The notes: a model not told the origin generated them from the letters alone. A stretch of 64,000 bases of DNA from Bacteroidota bacterium (GCA_007693555.1 REDJ01000232.1:1-64000), one strand, 5' to 3'. Positions 44,296 through 53,805 are shown, counted from the first letter of the stretch. Program-made: numbers and translations.

Positions 44296-46419
44296 TTAAT
44301 ATTTGGGGCTTACTCCCATGTTGTAAAACATGAAAGACCAAATATCCGTATGTTCGTCAATAATTTTTGACATGGGCTTACCTGCACCGTGTCCTGCATC
44401 CATATCAATTCGTATAAGTACCGGATTGTTTCCTTCGTGTCTACGTTGAAGTTCGGCTGCAAATTTAAAACTATGTGCCGGCACAACACGATCATCATGG
44501 TCAGCAGTAGTTATTAAAGTTGCAGGATAATTTACCCCCTGCTTCAGGTTATGCAATGGTGAGTAAGAATAGAGGTTATGAAAATGAACTTCTTCTTCGC
44601 TGGTGCCATAATCATCTGCCCAGGCCCATCCGATAGTAAACAAGTGATAACGCAACATATCCAAAACACCAACTGCCGGAAATGCTACTTTAAAGAGTTC
44701 CGGCCTTTGAGTCATGGCTGCACCGACCAGTAATCCGCCGTTTGAGCCCCCCTGTATTGCCAGCCTTTCAGGGTTTGTGTAATTATTGTCAATCAGATAT
44801 TCAGCAGCTGCAATAAAATCGTCAAATACATTTTGCCTGTTAAGCTGCCTGCCTGCATCGTGCCACTCGCGACCATATTCACCCCCTCCGCGGATGTTTG
44901 CCAAAGCATAAATGCCCCCATTTTCAAGAAGAATAAGACGCGAAACACTGAACCGGGGTGTCCTGCTGGCATTGAACCCACCATAACCATAAAGCAATGT
45001 GGGATTTTTACCATTGAGTTCAATCCCCTTTTTATAAACGATAAACATGGGAACCCTGGTTCCGTCTTTGCTGTTATAAAATACCTGTTTGATTTCATAA
45101 TCAGCGGGATTGAAATCAAGTTCGGGTACAAAATACGTTTCGTATGTATTTGTATTTACATCAAACCTGTAAATTGTTGCAGGGAAATTAAAAGACGTGA
45201 AAGAGAAAAAGGCGATATTATTATCCTTATCACCGCTAAAACCGCCCAGGCTCCCAAGAGCAGGCAACTCAATCTGTGCTTCAATTCTCCCGCTTAAATC
45301 GTGTATATAAGCTTTGCTGTGGGCATCCTGCAAATATGTGCTTAATATTTTTCCTCCAATCAGAGATATGTTTCTTAATACCTGCTCATTTTCAGGAATG
45401 ATCTCTTTCCAGTTTGCTACTGCCGGTCTTTCAGGATCAATTAAAACCAGCCTGTACCGTGGTGCCGAGTGATTGGTCATTACAAGCAGCTTGCCATCAA
45501 TATGGTCTATAACACGATTGCTTGAATCAAAACCTTCTATAATTTTAATAAAATTATTTCCGGGTCTCTTATTGTCTCTCACATAAAGTGTATTACCCAT
45601 AGTACTTTGCGATTCACTAAGAATAACAAACCTTTCATCATCGGTAGTGCTTACACCATAATTTCTCCTGGGATGATTGGGGTTGTAATGTATAAGTTTG
45701 TCTTCTTCCTGAGAAGTTCCAAGTTTGTGGTAATATACTTTATGAAATTCATTGGTGCCTGATAGTTCCTCTCCTGGAGCGGGCTCATCGTAACGGCTGT
45801 AATAAAATCCATTTCCTTCCCATGAAATACCACTGAATTTAACCCACCTGATATGGTCATCCAGTAATTTTCCGCTGGCTATTTCCATTACAAAGATTTC
45901 ATTCCAATCGGAGCCTCCTTTTGAAATGCTATAAGCCAGGTATTTAGCATCACTGGAAACGCTGACACGGCTTATGGAAATAACACCTTCTGCTGACATC
46001 TTGTTGGGGTCGAGCAGTACACGGGGTTTTCCGTCTATACCTTCCCTTACATACAATACACTTTGGTTTTGTGTGCCATCGTTGCGGTAATAGAAATAAT
46101 AATTCCCCTTTCTCCATGGAGTGGTATATCTTTCATAATTCCATAGCTCTGAAAGGCGTTCGTTGATTTTTTGCCTGAAAGGAATTTGTTCAAGATAACC
46201 AAATGTAACTGCATTCTGAGCCTTTACCCAGGCTTTTGTTTCCTCCGAATTGTCGTCTTCAAGCCAGCGGAAAGGATCTGCCACTTCCACTCCAAAATAA
46301 TTATCAACCACTTCATCTATGCGGGTTTCAGGATACTCCAATCTTATTTCACTCTTGCATTGCCACATTAAAAACGCTAATAAAAGCAGTACAGGTAATT
46401 TAATCCCTTTGATTTTCAT
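44296..46419 (-). CDS. Prolyl oligopeptidase (S9A) lipoprotein
   Basis: The 707-residue protein is read from ATG 46419, which gives a hydrophobic signal ending in LMWQC (Cys21); a longer frame from GTG 46506 would bury the signal. It has the S9A N-terminal seven-bladed propeller (IDEVVDNYFGVEVADPFRWLED opening) and an alpha/beta hydrolase domain. The triad is Ser in GGSNGG, Asp in DHDDRV and His in DAGHGAGKP. S9A enzymes cut after proline in short peptides. The non-standard lipobox is tolerated in Bacteroidota. It is divergent from the YD-repeat gene and convergent with the S46 gene. Confidence 0.93.
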   Translation of the reverse strand: MKIKGIKLPVLLLLAFLMWQCKSEIRLEYPETRIDEVVDNYFGVEVADPFRWLEDDNSEETKAWVKAQNAVTFGYLEQIPFRQKINERLSELWNYERYTTPWRKGNYYFYYRNDGTQNQSVLYVREGIDGKPRVLLDPNKMSAEGVISISRVSVSSDAKYLAYSISKGGSDWNEIFVMEIASGKLLDDHIRWVKFSGISWEGNGFYYSRYDEPAPGEELSGTNEFHKVYYHKLGTSQEEDKLIHYNPNHPRRNYGVSTTDDERFVILSESQSTMGNTLYVRDNKRPGNNFIKIIEGFDSSNRVIDHIDGKLLVMTNHSAPRYRLVLIDPERPAVANWKEIIPENEQVLRNISLIGGKILSTYLQDAHSKAYIHDLSGRIEAQIELPALGSLGGFSGDKDNNIAFFSFTSFNFPATIYRFDVNTNTYETYFVPELDFNPADYEIKQVFYNSKDGTRVPMFIVYKKGIELNGKNPTLLYGYGGFNASRTPRFSVSRLILLENGGIYALANIRGGGEYGREWHDAGRQLNRQNVFDDFIAAAEYLIDNNYTNPERLAIQGGSNGGLLVGAAMTQRPELFKVAFPAVGVLDMLRYHLFTIGWAWADDYGTSEEEVHFHNLYSYSPLHNLKQGVNYPATLITTADHDDRVVPAHSFKFAAELQRRHEGNNPVLIRIDMDAGHGAGKPMSKIIDEHTDIWSFMFYNMGVSPKY

Positions 46420-46494
46420 TTTTCGGATAGTTTTAAGTTGTATTTTAATAAAGATTAATTCAGGCGTTAAATATATATTATTTTTTAGTTTGGT

Positions 46495-46502
46495 TATCTT
46501 TG
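46495..46502 (+). promoter_or_regulatory. Probable promoter -7 element for the YD-repeat gene
   Basis: TATCTTTG matches the Bacteroidota TAnnTTTG consensus and lies 34 bases before the start codon at 46537. No TTTG occurs at the ideal -33 spacing. Confidence 0.45.
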
Positions 46503-46536
46503 CCACAGCGTTTAAAACTCAATCTTATAATTTTTT

Positions 46537-47442
46537 ATGGAAAAGCAAAAAATAAAGGAAAGTCTTGTATATAAAAAAGATTTGGTATTAAAATCGGCCT
46601 CAGAAAATGAACTTGAGGAGCAAGAATATCTTTTTTCCAGAACCGTTTACAATGAAGATGGTAAGGTAATAAGTGAGATTCAATATTCTCCATCAGGAGA
46701 TACCATCCAGGAGTATGAATATAAATATAATTCACAGGGTTTGCTGACGGAGGAATTGTTAAAGGAAGCAGATGGTTTTATAGCTGAACACAAAAGTTTT
46801 GAGGTAAACGATGACGGAAGAATTATAAAGGAGTTCAGGCATTATATGGATGAATCATTTGATACCATTCACTATTTTTATGATGATCAGGGTAATATAA
46901 TCAAAAAAGAAGTTATTGACCCTGATGGAGATTTGGAAAGCATTGAGGAGTTTTCTTATAGCGGAGAATTGCAGACAACTCACATAGTAAAGGATGCAGA
47001 TGGCGAACTGGTTTATGAGAAAAAAATTGACTTTAATGATGAAGGCAAGGCAGTTGAGATTTATGAGTTTGACGGTTCTTCCGGGCAAACTAAAAAAGTG
47101 GTAAATGAATACTATCCCTCAGGTAATAAAAAGGAAGTCCTCACGTATAACCATGCCGGTCAATTGATCGGGAAGGTTACCTTAAAGGAAAATACTGAAG
47201 GTAAAATTATACAGGTTACAGAGGAAAGTCCCGGCAAGAAAAACATTTCAAATTTCACTTATGACGAGAGAGGTAATATGGTTTATCAGGACGAATTTGA
47301 CAAAAACGGTGAAATGATAGCCAAAGTGAACAGGGTGTATGATGATAATAACAAACTCTTATCTTCTGCCGTGTATATGCACGGAGGAGGTCGCGGTCTC
47401 TCAAGGAATTATACCCTCAGGCAGGAGTATACTTATTTTTGA
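46537..47442 (+). CDS. YD/RHS-like repeat protein, cytoplasmic
   Basis: The 301-residue acidic protein has no signal peptide or membrane segment. It is built of degenerate repeats of about 25-30 residues with the pattern aromatic-x-D/N-x-x-G-x-hydrophobic-hydrophobic-x-E, for example VYNEDGKVISE, KYNSQGLLTEE, EVNDDGRIIKE, FYDDQGNIIKK, TYDERGNMVYQ and VYDDNNKLLSS. This resembles YD/RHS or toxin_WG-like beta-hairpin repeats and would form an elongated beta structure. No catalytic motif is visible and I do not recognise a function. It is followed after 31 bases by the UPF0316 gene, probably in one transcript. Confidence 0.75.
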   Translation: MEKQKIKESLVYKKDLVLKSASENELEEQEYLFSRTVYNEDGKVISEIQYSPSGDTIQEYEYKYNSQGLLTEELLKEADGFIAEHKSFEVNDDGRIIKEFRHYMDESFDTIHYFYDDQGNIIKKEVIDPDGDLESIEEFSYSGELQTTHIVKDADGELVYEKKIDFNDEGKAVEIYEFDGSSGQTKKVVNEYYPSGNKKEVLTYNHAGQLIGKVTLKENTEGKIIQVTEESPGKKNISNFTYDERGNMVYQDEFDKNGEMIAKVNRVYDDNNKLLSSAVYMHGGGRGLSRNYTLRQEYTYF

Positions 47443-47473
47443 TGTTTTTTAATATATCAAAATCCGGCTGTTT

Positions 47474-48070
47474 ATGGAGCTTGTTTCATTAATGGATTCA
47501 TTCTGGTGGACATGGGTTGTGCTTCCTTTTCTGATCTTTTTTTCACGGATTCTTGATCAGAGTATTGGTACGCTCAGAGTTATTTTTGTTTCTAAAGGAT
47601 TGAAAAAAATAGCTCCTTTTTTGGGGTTTTTTGAGGTGATCATATGGTTACTGGCGGTTGCGCAGGTAATGAAGCACCTTAACAACCCAATGTCATATAT
47701 TGCCTATGGTGCCGGTTTTGCTACCGGGAATTATGTTGGTATTCTAATCGAAGAAAAGTTGTCACTTGGAACTGTACTGATCAGGATTGTTCCTAAAAAA
47801 GATGCTTCCAGGTTGATTCAGTATTTGAGGGACCAGAACTTTGGAGTAACAGTTGTTGATGCGGAAGGGGCTATGGGCAGCAAGGTTAAAATAATTTTTA
47901 CGATTATTAAAAGAAAAAATGTATTAAGGGTAATTTCAGCAATCAATGATTACAGCCCCAATGCATTTTATACAATTGAAGAAATAAAAACCGTTAAGGA
48001 AGGATACTTTGGGATACCTATTCAACCCAAAGGGTTGGGTATCAGAGAGCGATTATTTAAGAGAAAGTAA
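47474..48070 (+). CDS. UPF0316/DUF2179 family membrane protein
   Basis: The 198-residue protein has three N-terminal membrane segments (about 12-90), with the family block RILDQSIGTLRVIFVSKGLK and GFATGNYVGILIEEKL. A cytoplasmic DUF2179-type domain (about 100-180) follows, with the core VDAEGAMGSKVKIIFTIIKR. The family is conserved in many bacteria but its role is not established; DUF2179 domains may bind small ligands. It follows the YD-repeat gene by 31 bases and ends at a strong bidirectional terminator. Confidence 0.88.
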   Translation: MELVSLMDSFWWTWVVLPFLIFFSRILDQSIGTLRVIFVSKGLKKIAPFLGFFEVIIWLLAVAQVMKHLNNPMSYIAYGAGFATGNYVGILIEEKLSLGTVLIRIVPKKDASRLIQYLRDQNFGVTVVDAEGAMGSKVKIIFTIIKRKNVLRVISAINDYSPNAFYTIEEIKTVKEGYFGIPIQPKGLGIRERLFKRK

Positions 48071-48102
48071 ATCTGCAAATCAAATAATTTAGAGCAGCAA
48101 AT

Positions 48103-48131
48103 AAAAAAGCCCCGCAATGGCAGGGCTTTTT
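48103..48131. terminator. Bidirectional terminator between UPF0316 and exbD genes
   Basis: AAAAAAGCCC (48103-48112) pairs with GGGCTTTTT (48123-48131) around a 10-base loop, with A-run and T-run flanks. It separates two convergent operons. Confidence 0.9.
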
Positions 48132-48152
48132 CATTTCATTAAATATAATAAA

Positions 48153-48626
48153 TTACCTTGCTACTTCGCCTCGAATGGTCGAATAGTTAATATTCAAGGC
48201 ATTTACCAGTCTTAGCTCTTGTTTTACATCTGTTACAATGCCCATTTTTGTCTCCCTGTCAATTTTCATTGAGGTAATCATCAGGGGCCTTTCTGCTTCA
48301 GGTCTGGCTAATCGTTCAGTTTCAATGAAACCGGCAATTTCATTCAGATTTGCAAAAGCATCATTGAGCTGAATACGAGGCTCTGTGCCAAAAATTTGCG
48401 ATTGTATGGGAGGCCCAATATAAATAAAGCTTACCAAAGATTTCCGCTCCAGCTTTTGAATTTCTGTGGCAGAGGGAAGGGTGTTTCTGACAAACAGAGT
48501 TGTTTCGCGCATGGTTGTGGTAACCATGAAGAAGAAAAGCAGCATAAAGATAATGTCGGGCAAAGATGCAGTGTTGATCTTTTGCGACTTGGGTGCGCTA
48601 TCTTGTTTAAATCTACCTTTTATCAT
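48153..48626 (-). CDS. exbD: ExbD/TolR family biopolymer transport protein (second copy)
   Basis: The 157-residue protein has a short cytoplasmic N-terminus, one transmembrane helix carrying the conserved proton-pathway Asp24 (SLPDIIFMLLFFFMV) and a periplasmic ExbD domain. It is the last gene of the exbB-hyp-exbD-exbD operon and lies 2 bases after the first exbD copy. ExbD works with ExbB to couple proton flow to TonB, powering transporters such as the SusC in this window. The two ExbD copies differ in sequence, as is common in Bacteroidota operons of this kind. Confidence 0.92.
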   Translation of the reverse strand: MIKGRFKQDSAPKSQKINTASLPDIIFMLLFFFMVTTTMRETTLFVRNTLPSATEIQKLERKSLVSFIYIGPPIQSQIFGTEPRIQLNDAFANLNEIAGFIETERLARPEAERPLMITSMKIDRETKMGIVTDVKQELRLVNALNINYSTIRGEVAR

Positions 48627-48628
48627 TG

Positions 48629-49204
48629 TTAACGTCCTCCTATATCTTTAGGTTCTGCTTCAGAAATTGCAAGGGGAACAGCCCTTCGAATGGCATCAAC
48701 AAGGTCTTGGTCGGTGAGCTGGTTAAACCGCACACCGAACCTTTCCATAGAAAGCTCGTTACGAATATCGTTAAAAGCTGCTGCCAGTTCGTTTTGAACC
48801 GCAATGTACATTTCATAAGAGGTGCCCCGGTCATTCTGAAGCGAAACAACACCTCTTGATCGCTCAACCTCACCAAGGTTTTCAATTTCATCCATAAACT
48901 TGGCAGGCATATTGGGATCATTGGTGGGGTTTTGTATGAAATTTTTTGTTTGTTCGCGTAACCTCCTGATATCGCCAAGTTCGCCACGCACCAAAAGCCT
49001 GTCGTTCATATCAACCAAAACAACAAAAACATTTCGCTCCCTCACAGGAGGCGGTTCAGGCGCATTTGGATCAATGGGAGGGGGTAACAACCTCCTTAAA
49101 CCTGTGTCAACATCCATTGTAGTGGTTACAAGGAAAAACACCAGAAGCAGGAAGGCTATATCCGCCATCGAACCGGCATTGATTTCTGGGTTCATTCTAG
49201 CCAT
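48629..49204 (-). CDS. exbD: ExbD/TolR family biopolymer transport protein (first copy)
   Basis: The 191-residue protein has one N-terminal transmembrane helix with the conserved Asp15 (GSMADIAFLLLVFFLV), a proline-rich linker (LLPPPIDPNAPEPPP) and a periplasmic ExbD domain. Compared with the second copy it has a longer periplasmic part. It partners the ExbB/MotA-type channel encoded at 49569-50378. Confidence 0.92.
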   Translation of the reverse strand: MARMNPEINAGSMADIAFLLLVFFLVTTTMDVDTGLRRLLPPPIDPNAPEPPPVRERNVFVVLVDMNDRLLVRGELGDIRRLREQTKNFIQNPTNDPNMPAKFMDEIENLGEVERSRGVVSLQNDRGTSYEMYIAVQNELAAAFNDIRNELSMERFGVRFNQLTDQDLVDAIRRAVPLAISEAEPKDIGGR

Positions 49205-49229
49205 AGAATAATCTCCTAAATTTTTTGTA

Positions 49230-49556
49230 TTATCTGAATAATTTTGATACTTCGGTGAAAACCGCTGCTACAATTGCCAGGCCTATCAATATAAAAGTTG
49301 TATGGATACCCCCACCAATAATTCTGGAAGCGCTTTCGCCAACAGGTATTGCTACATGGGCGTAAACTTCACTGGTGGCAAATGAAAATCCTATCAAAAA
49401 TATAATCAACAGAATAGCCATACCAATGAGCGCACCTTTGGCTTTTTTAAAATTCAGGATCAGGTGTGCAATTGAAAATCCGACGGCCGCTATTGCTGCC
49501 AGGCCCAAAAGGACATAAGTTGCAATGAGACCGGTATTTAATAGTGCGTCACTCAT
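49230..49556 (-). CDS. Small three-helix membrane protein of the exbB operon
   Basis: The 108-residue protein consists mainly of three transmembrane segments (about 7-33, 41-60 and 84-105), with a short C-terminal tail ending KLFR. I do not recognise a named family, but a small membrane protein in this slot between exbB and exbD is usual in Bacteroidota operons. It lies 13 bases after exbB and 25 bases before the first exbD, so it is co-transcribed and may be an accessory subunit of the proton channel complex. That role is inference. Confidence 0.8.
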   Translation of the reverse strand: MSDALLNTGLIATYVLLGLAAIAAVGFSIAHLILNFKKAKGALIGMAILLIIFLIGFSFATSEVYAHVAIPVGESASRIIGGGIHTTFILIGLAIVAAVFTEVSKLFR

Positions 49557-49568
49557 AAGACTGATTTT

Positions 49569-50378
49569 TTATTTGTTATACTTAATAAGGATATCCATAA
49601 AGCTTACTGTGGCATCTTCCATGCTGTTTACAATGGTATCAATTTTGGATACAATGTAGTTATAAAATATTTGGAGGATAACAGCCACAATAAGACCAAA
49701 AACTGTAGTCAAAAGAGCTACCTTGATTCCGTCTGCAACAATTGTGGGTGAAATATCACCGGCCTGAGCAATCGCGTCGAAAGCACTGATCATACCGATT
49801 ACCGTACCCATAAATCCAAGCATAGGTGCAATAGCGATAAACAGTGATATCCAGGTCAGGTTCATTTCAAGACGACCCATCATTACACTACCATAAGAAA
49901 CAACAGATTTCTCAACAACCTCCATCCCTTCATTGTAGCGATCCAAAGCCTGATAGAATATACTAGCTACAGGACCACGCGTATTTTTGCAAAGTTCTTT
50001 TGCAGAGTCAACGCCACCGGTTTTAAGTGCATCCTCAACCTGGTTTAGAAGCTTTGTTGTGTTTGTACTTGCCAGATTCAGATAAATAATCCGCTCGATA
50101 CATAATGCCAAACCAATAATCAAGGTAAGAAGAACAATACCCATAAATCTGGCATCACCTTCAATAAATCTTTCCTTAAGAATGTAGTGGAAAGTTAGGT
50201 CTTCCTCTTCCTCTACTTCCTGGGCAAACATCGCATCTGCGGGAGAAATTTCTTCCTCAGCTTCTTCTGTATCTACAATTTCAGTTTCAGGTTCTTGTTC
50301 ATCCTGAGCTTGTACTTTGGCGTTGAATCCAAAAGTAAGAATCCCGGCCATGGTCAAAAAGACAAATAATTTTTTCAT
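49569..50378 (-). CDS. exbB: MotA/TolQ/ExbB proton channel family protein
   Basis: The 269-residue protein has a signal peptide or N-terminal helix (1-24), an acidic linker (about 25-62, Glu/Asp-rich) and three membrane helices. The ExbB core is at about 165-260, with IAPMLGFMGTVIGMISAFDAIAQAGDISPTIVADGIKVALLTT as its hallmark region (motifs GFMGTVIGM and ALLTT). It forms the pentameric proton channel with ExbD dimers in the inner membrane to energise TonB. It is the first gene of the operon, with tRNA-Ser immediately upstream on the same strand. Confidence 0.93.
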   Translation of the reverse strand: MKKLFVFLTMAGILTFGFNAKVQAQDEQEPETEIVDTEEAEEEISPADAMFAQEVEEEEDLTFHYILKERFIEGDARFMGIVLLTLIIGLALCIERIIYLNLASTNTTKLLNQVEDALKTGGVDSAKELCKNTRGPVASIFYQALDRYNEGMEVVEKSVVSYGSVMMGRLEMNLTWISLFIAIAPMLGFMGTVIGMISAFDAIAQAGDISPTIVADGIKVALLTTVFGLIVAVILQIFYNYIVSKIDTIVNSMEDATVSFMDILIKYNK

Positions 50379-50461
50379 AATAGATTCTATTGGTTTTGTT
50401 TTGACTGTAATTAATTATTGCAAAATTTGATTTATAATTTAATGAATAATTTAACTAATTC

Positions 50462-50552
50462 TGGCGGAGAGAGAGGGATTCGAACCCTCGATACCCTTGT
50501 GAGGTATACACACTTTCCAGGCGTGCGCCTTCGACCACTCGGCCATCTCTCC
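50462..50552 (-). tRNA. tRNA-Ser (anticodon GGA)
   Basis: Read on the minus strand from 50552, the acceptor arm GGAGAGA pairs with TCTCTCC. The anticodon stem CACGC/GTGTG closes the loop CTGGAAA, giving anticodon GGA for UCC/UCU codons. A long variable arm (TATACC...GGTATC-type pairing) marks a class II tRNA. The T-arm has GGTTCGAATCC. Discriminator G is followed by an encoded CCA (50462-50464). Confidence 0.95.
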
Positions 50553-51079
50553 CTAATTTCTGAGTGCGTTATGTGTGTTTCCTTTTATCTTTCAGGGTGC
50601 TAAAATACAAAAAAAATGAAACATAAAAACCAATATGATAATTTTTAAAAAAAGCTTTACATCTGATAATCATGAAGAAATAAAAAGCAAAAATAATTTT
50701 TCTGTCTCATGACCTAAATTAACAGGAAAAAAGCCTGGCAGCACAATATGAAAAATCAATGTCCTGTGGTTTTAATTTTTAACGCTGTATTTTTTAAAAT
50801 ATTTAATTAATAACTCGGTTTTCACAATCTTTAAAAGCCATTTTATTTTGATAAAATCAAAGATATTAACAATAATAGGTTGATAACATTTTTTCTGAAC
50901 AGGCTGATATTCCTGAAAACTTGTCTAACTTTAGCCGCTCAGCTACTATAAAAAAAATCGTTCTTTTCATCGCGGGCACGCTTTTTCAAATTTCAACTGA
51001 TTTACACCCAATCGACTGAAATACAATGCAAAAGCTTGTCTTGAGCTGAAGGATAACACTGTTAACATCTACTACTATT
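50553..51079. other. Intergenic region between tRNA-Ser and the PIN-PhoH gene
   Basis: This 527-base AT-rich stretch should hold the promoters of the divergent tRNA-Ser and PIN-PhoH genes. TAACTTTA at 50926-50933 is one base from TAnnTTTG and could serve the plus-strand gene with a leader near 150 bases, but lacks a -33 element. I see no gene, terminator or repeat. Confidence 0.4.
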
Positions 51080-52477
51080 ATGGAAAAAAGGATTGTTGCC
51101 AAAAAATCCCAAAGGCAGGAAGTTGCCGTAAAAACTTCCAAATCTCGAAAAAAATCAAATTCCCAGGCAAAAATATTCGTTATCGATACTTCTGTGATTT
51201 TATATAATCATGGAGCTATTCTTGATTTTGAGGATAATGATGTTGCCATCCCTATTACGGTATTGGAAGAAATAGACCAGTTTAAAAAGGGGAATGATAC
51301 CAAAAATTTTGAAGCACGTGAATTTGCCAGAATCCTTGATAAGCTTTCTCAGTCATCACCTTTGCAGGATTGGGTACCGGTAGGAAATTCCAGGGGAGGT
51401 CGAATAAGGGTAGTAATGAATAAACCTAACGGACTTGATGCAACATTGGTTTTTGGAGAGGATAAACCCGACCATAGGATTCTCAACACAGCAATTTTTC
51501 TTGCAAGAGAGAATCCTGAGAGAAAAATTATTCTGGTTACCAAGGATATTAATCTCAGGCTGAAGGCCAAATCTCTTAATATTGCAGCTGAGGATTTTGA
51601 AACCGGCAAGGTAAAAAATGTTGATGAACTTTATTCTGGTAAAAGGGAAGTATCTGATGCTGACCCAACAGTAATAGAGCAGCTTTATGATGTTGGCTAT
51701 TGTGAACCCGGTGAACTCGGGTTGGAAACACCTACAGCCAATGAGTATTTTATAGTGCGCAATAACAGCAACTCTGTACTTGCCTATTATAACCCGGTGT
51801 CAGGACATATAGAACGGATAGATAAACGTACAATACAAAAAATCACTCCCCGCAATGCAGAGCAGGTTTTTTCGCTGCATGCCATTCTAAATCCCGATGT
51901 AAAGCTGGTTTCTTTACAGGGAATAGCAGGCACCGGCAAAACTTTGCTTGCATTGGCAGGTGCCCTTGATCAGCGTCGAGATTTTGATCAGCTCTTTGTT
52001 GCACGGCCCATAATACCTCTTTCCAACAGGGATATTGGCTTTCTTCCGGGAGATGTAGCTTCAAAGGTCAGCCCGTATATGGAGCCGCTTTATGATAATC
52101 TTAAATTTATCCATTCGCAATACCGCGAAAAGGATAAGGAATTCAAAAATATTACCGAAGCACTGGAAAATGAACGTATTGTGGTTTCACCACTGGCATA
52201 TATCAGAGGTAGAAGTCTTTCAAACATTATCTTCATAATTGATGAAGCGCAAAATCTTACGCCCCATGAGATAAAAACGATCATAACGCGGGCTGGTGAA
52301 AATACCAAAATGATTTTTACAGGTGATATTTTCCAGATTGATACTCCTTATCTTGATTCTCAAAGTAATGGATTATCTTACCTGATTGACAGGGTAAAAG
52401 GAAATAAACTTTATGCGCACATCAAACTTGAGAAAGGAGAGAGGTCAGAACTTGCGAATCTGGCCAACAATCTCTAA
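51080..52477 (+). CDS. PIN domain-PhoH ATPase fusion
   Basis: The 465-residue cytoplasmic protein has a basic N-terminus (1-30), a PIN nuclease domain (about 31-175: FVIDTSVILYN, then EEID) and a C-terminal PhoH ATPase/helicase domain (about 250-460). That domain has Walker A GIAGTGKT, DxD/E-type Walker B IIFIIDEAQNLTP and FTGDIFQID. PIN-PhoH (PhoH2/YlaK-type) proteins are RNA helicase-ribonucleases. The acidic PIN residues (D in VIDTS, E in LEEID) are kept, so the nuclease should be active. It is monocistronic, convergent with the M28 gene. Confidence 0.94.
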   Translation: MEKRIVAKKSQRQEVAVKTSKSRKKSNSQAKIFVIDTSVILYNHGAILDFEDNDVAIPITVLEEIDQFKKGNDTKNFEAREFARILDKLSQSSPLQDWVPVGNSRGGRIRVVMNKPNGLDATLVFGEDKPDHRILNTAIFLARENPERKIILVTKDINLRLKAKSLNIAAEDFETGKVKNVDELYSGKREVSDADPTVIEQLYDVGYCEPGELGLETPTANEYFIVRNNSNSVLAYYNPVSGHIERIDKRTIQKITPRNAEQVFSLHAILNPDVKLVSLQGIAGTGKTLLALAGALDQRRDFDQLFVARPIIPLSNRDIGFLPGDVASKVSPYMEPLYDNLKFIHSQYREKDKEFKNITEALENERIVVSPLAYIRGRSLSNIIFIIDEAQNLTPHEIKTIITRAGENTKMIFTGDIFQIDTPYLDSQSNGLSYLIDRVKGNKLYAHIKLEKGERSELANLANNL

Positions 52478-52514
52478 CCTGTCAGAAAGTTTGAATTTAA
52501 TTAGCTTTCATTGT

Positions 52515-53525
52515 TCACCGGCCTTCTTCGTAAACAATGTGAGTTACTGTTTTTCCCACAGCATACAGAGTACTGATATCAATGATATCCATATTGTCTT
52601 TCATGGTGTGCCAGTAGGGAAAAAACCCGTGAGGGGTTTCAACTCTTTGATCAATGATATTTATGGTGGGGATGTTTCGGATGGTATTGATGTAATAGTG
52701 GTCATCAATTACGTGACCCCCTTCATCATTGATAAAGAAATGACCGAATCCCAGTCTTTGCGCTCTTGCCCATACTTTTCTTACAATATTAGGGGCATAC
52801 ATCATAGAGTACCCTTCGTGCCTGAAACTTGCACCGGAAGCTCCCACCATATCCAGTAAGATGCCAAATCGTGCCATATAGTCTGGCCTGTGCGGAGAGC
52901 GAGCCCAGTGTTGGCTGCCCAATGCCCATGAGTCTCTGTCGAAACCGCGGGAATTTTCATGTTCACCATAATCTTCAGCATCAAAGAAAATAATATCTAC
53001 CCCAATTGCGGGTTCGTGAATGCTTAATAAGCGTGCGATTTCAAGTAATACGCCCACACCGCTTGCCCCGTCATTGGCCCCGTCAAAAGGTTTGTAATGA
53101 TTGGCAGGATCCGGATCACGATCGGCCCAGGGGCGGCTATCCCAGTGTGCACATAATAATATACGATTTGTTTTGTCAGGTTTGAAACTGCCTATGAAAT
53201 TACGGATATTGAGCACAGTGCCATCCCATGCACGTACTCTTGCCGGTTGCACATATAAAGTATCTGCATAAGCTCTCAATTTGGCCTCCAACCAGTCACC
53301 GCAAGCCCTGTGTTCTTCAGTATTGGGAACACGGGGACCAAATGAAACCTGTTTTTCAACAAAATAAAATGCTGAGTCGGCATTAAATCCGGGTATTTTA
53401 ATTTCAGTTTTTTCAACCACATTGGAAGGTCCGGCTTGCTGTCGCACACGGTCTTCACCAGAACCGCACCGGTGAAATAAAAAACTTAGAATTATCAAAA
53501 TATATATGAAACCTGGGCTTTTCAT
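52515..53525 (-). CDS. M28-family glutaminyl-peptide cyclotransferase-like lipoprotein
   Basis: The 336-residue protein has a lipobox (FLFHRC, Cys20) and an M28/glutaminyl-cyclase alpha/beta domain. The single-zinc type motifs are LLCAHWDSRPWAD, FDGANDGASGVGVLLE, FFDAEDYGE and the late histidine in FPYWHTMKDNMD. The DSRPWAD and YWHTxxD patterns fit the Bacteroidota glutaminyl cyclase group rather than aminopeptidases. Such enzymes convert N-terminal Gln of exported proteins to pyroglutamate, frequent in T9SS organisms. A TAGGTTTG motif at 53640-53647 (minus strand) is a possible promoter. Aminopeptidase activity is the alternative. Confidence 0.86.
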   Translation of the reverse strand: MKSPGFIYILIILSFLFHRCGSGEDRVRQQAGPSNVVEKTEIKIPGFNADSAFYFVEKQVSFGPRVPNTEEHRACGDWLEAKLRAYADTLYVQPARVRAWDGTVLNIRNFIGSFKPDKTNRILLCAHWDSRPWADRDPDPANHYKPFDGANDGASGVGVLLEIARLLSIHEPAIGVDIIFFDAEDYGEHENSRGFDRDSWALGSQHWARSPHRPDYMARFGILLDMVGASGASFRHEGYSMMYAPNIVRKVWARAQRLGFGHFFINDEGGHVIDDHYYINTIRNIPTINIIDQRVETPHGFFPYWHTMKDNMDIIDISTLYAVGKTVTHIVYEEGR

Positions 53526-53766
53526 TATTTAATATCAATGATTATTAACTTAAGAATCGAAGATTATCTGATTAAAATGTAATTTAGAATTTGGCTGAAT
53601 GTGATAATATTAAAAAAAATATATTTGTATATTCTCCTGCAAACCTAACTATTTTTCCTGAAAACCATTTGAAAGTGTGTTCAAAATTGTACATAAATAT
53701 ATTTAAAATAGAAATTGTCAGACATTTGATTTCGCATAAAAAAAACTATATTTAAAGTAAAAGTTA

Positions 53767-53774
53767 TAGATTTG
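53767..53774 (+). promoter_or_regulatory. Possible promoter -7 element for the PAS-LuxR gene
   Basis: TAGATTTG matches TAnnTTTG and lies 31 bases before the start codon at 53806. No TTTG is found 19-23 bases upstream. Confidence 0.4.
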
Positions 53775-53805
53775 TTTTGAATACCTTATTTACTTACTTA
53801 TTTCT

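Noticed and set aside
50418-50603. Plus-strand frame across the tRNA-Ser region
   Set aside because: It reads through the reverse complement of a well-formed tRNA-Ser; such frames are typical spurious calls over tRNA genes.
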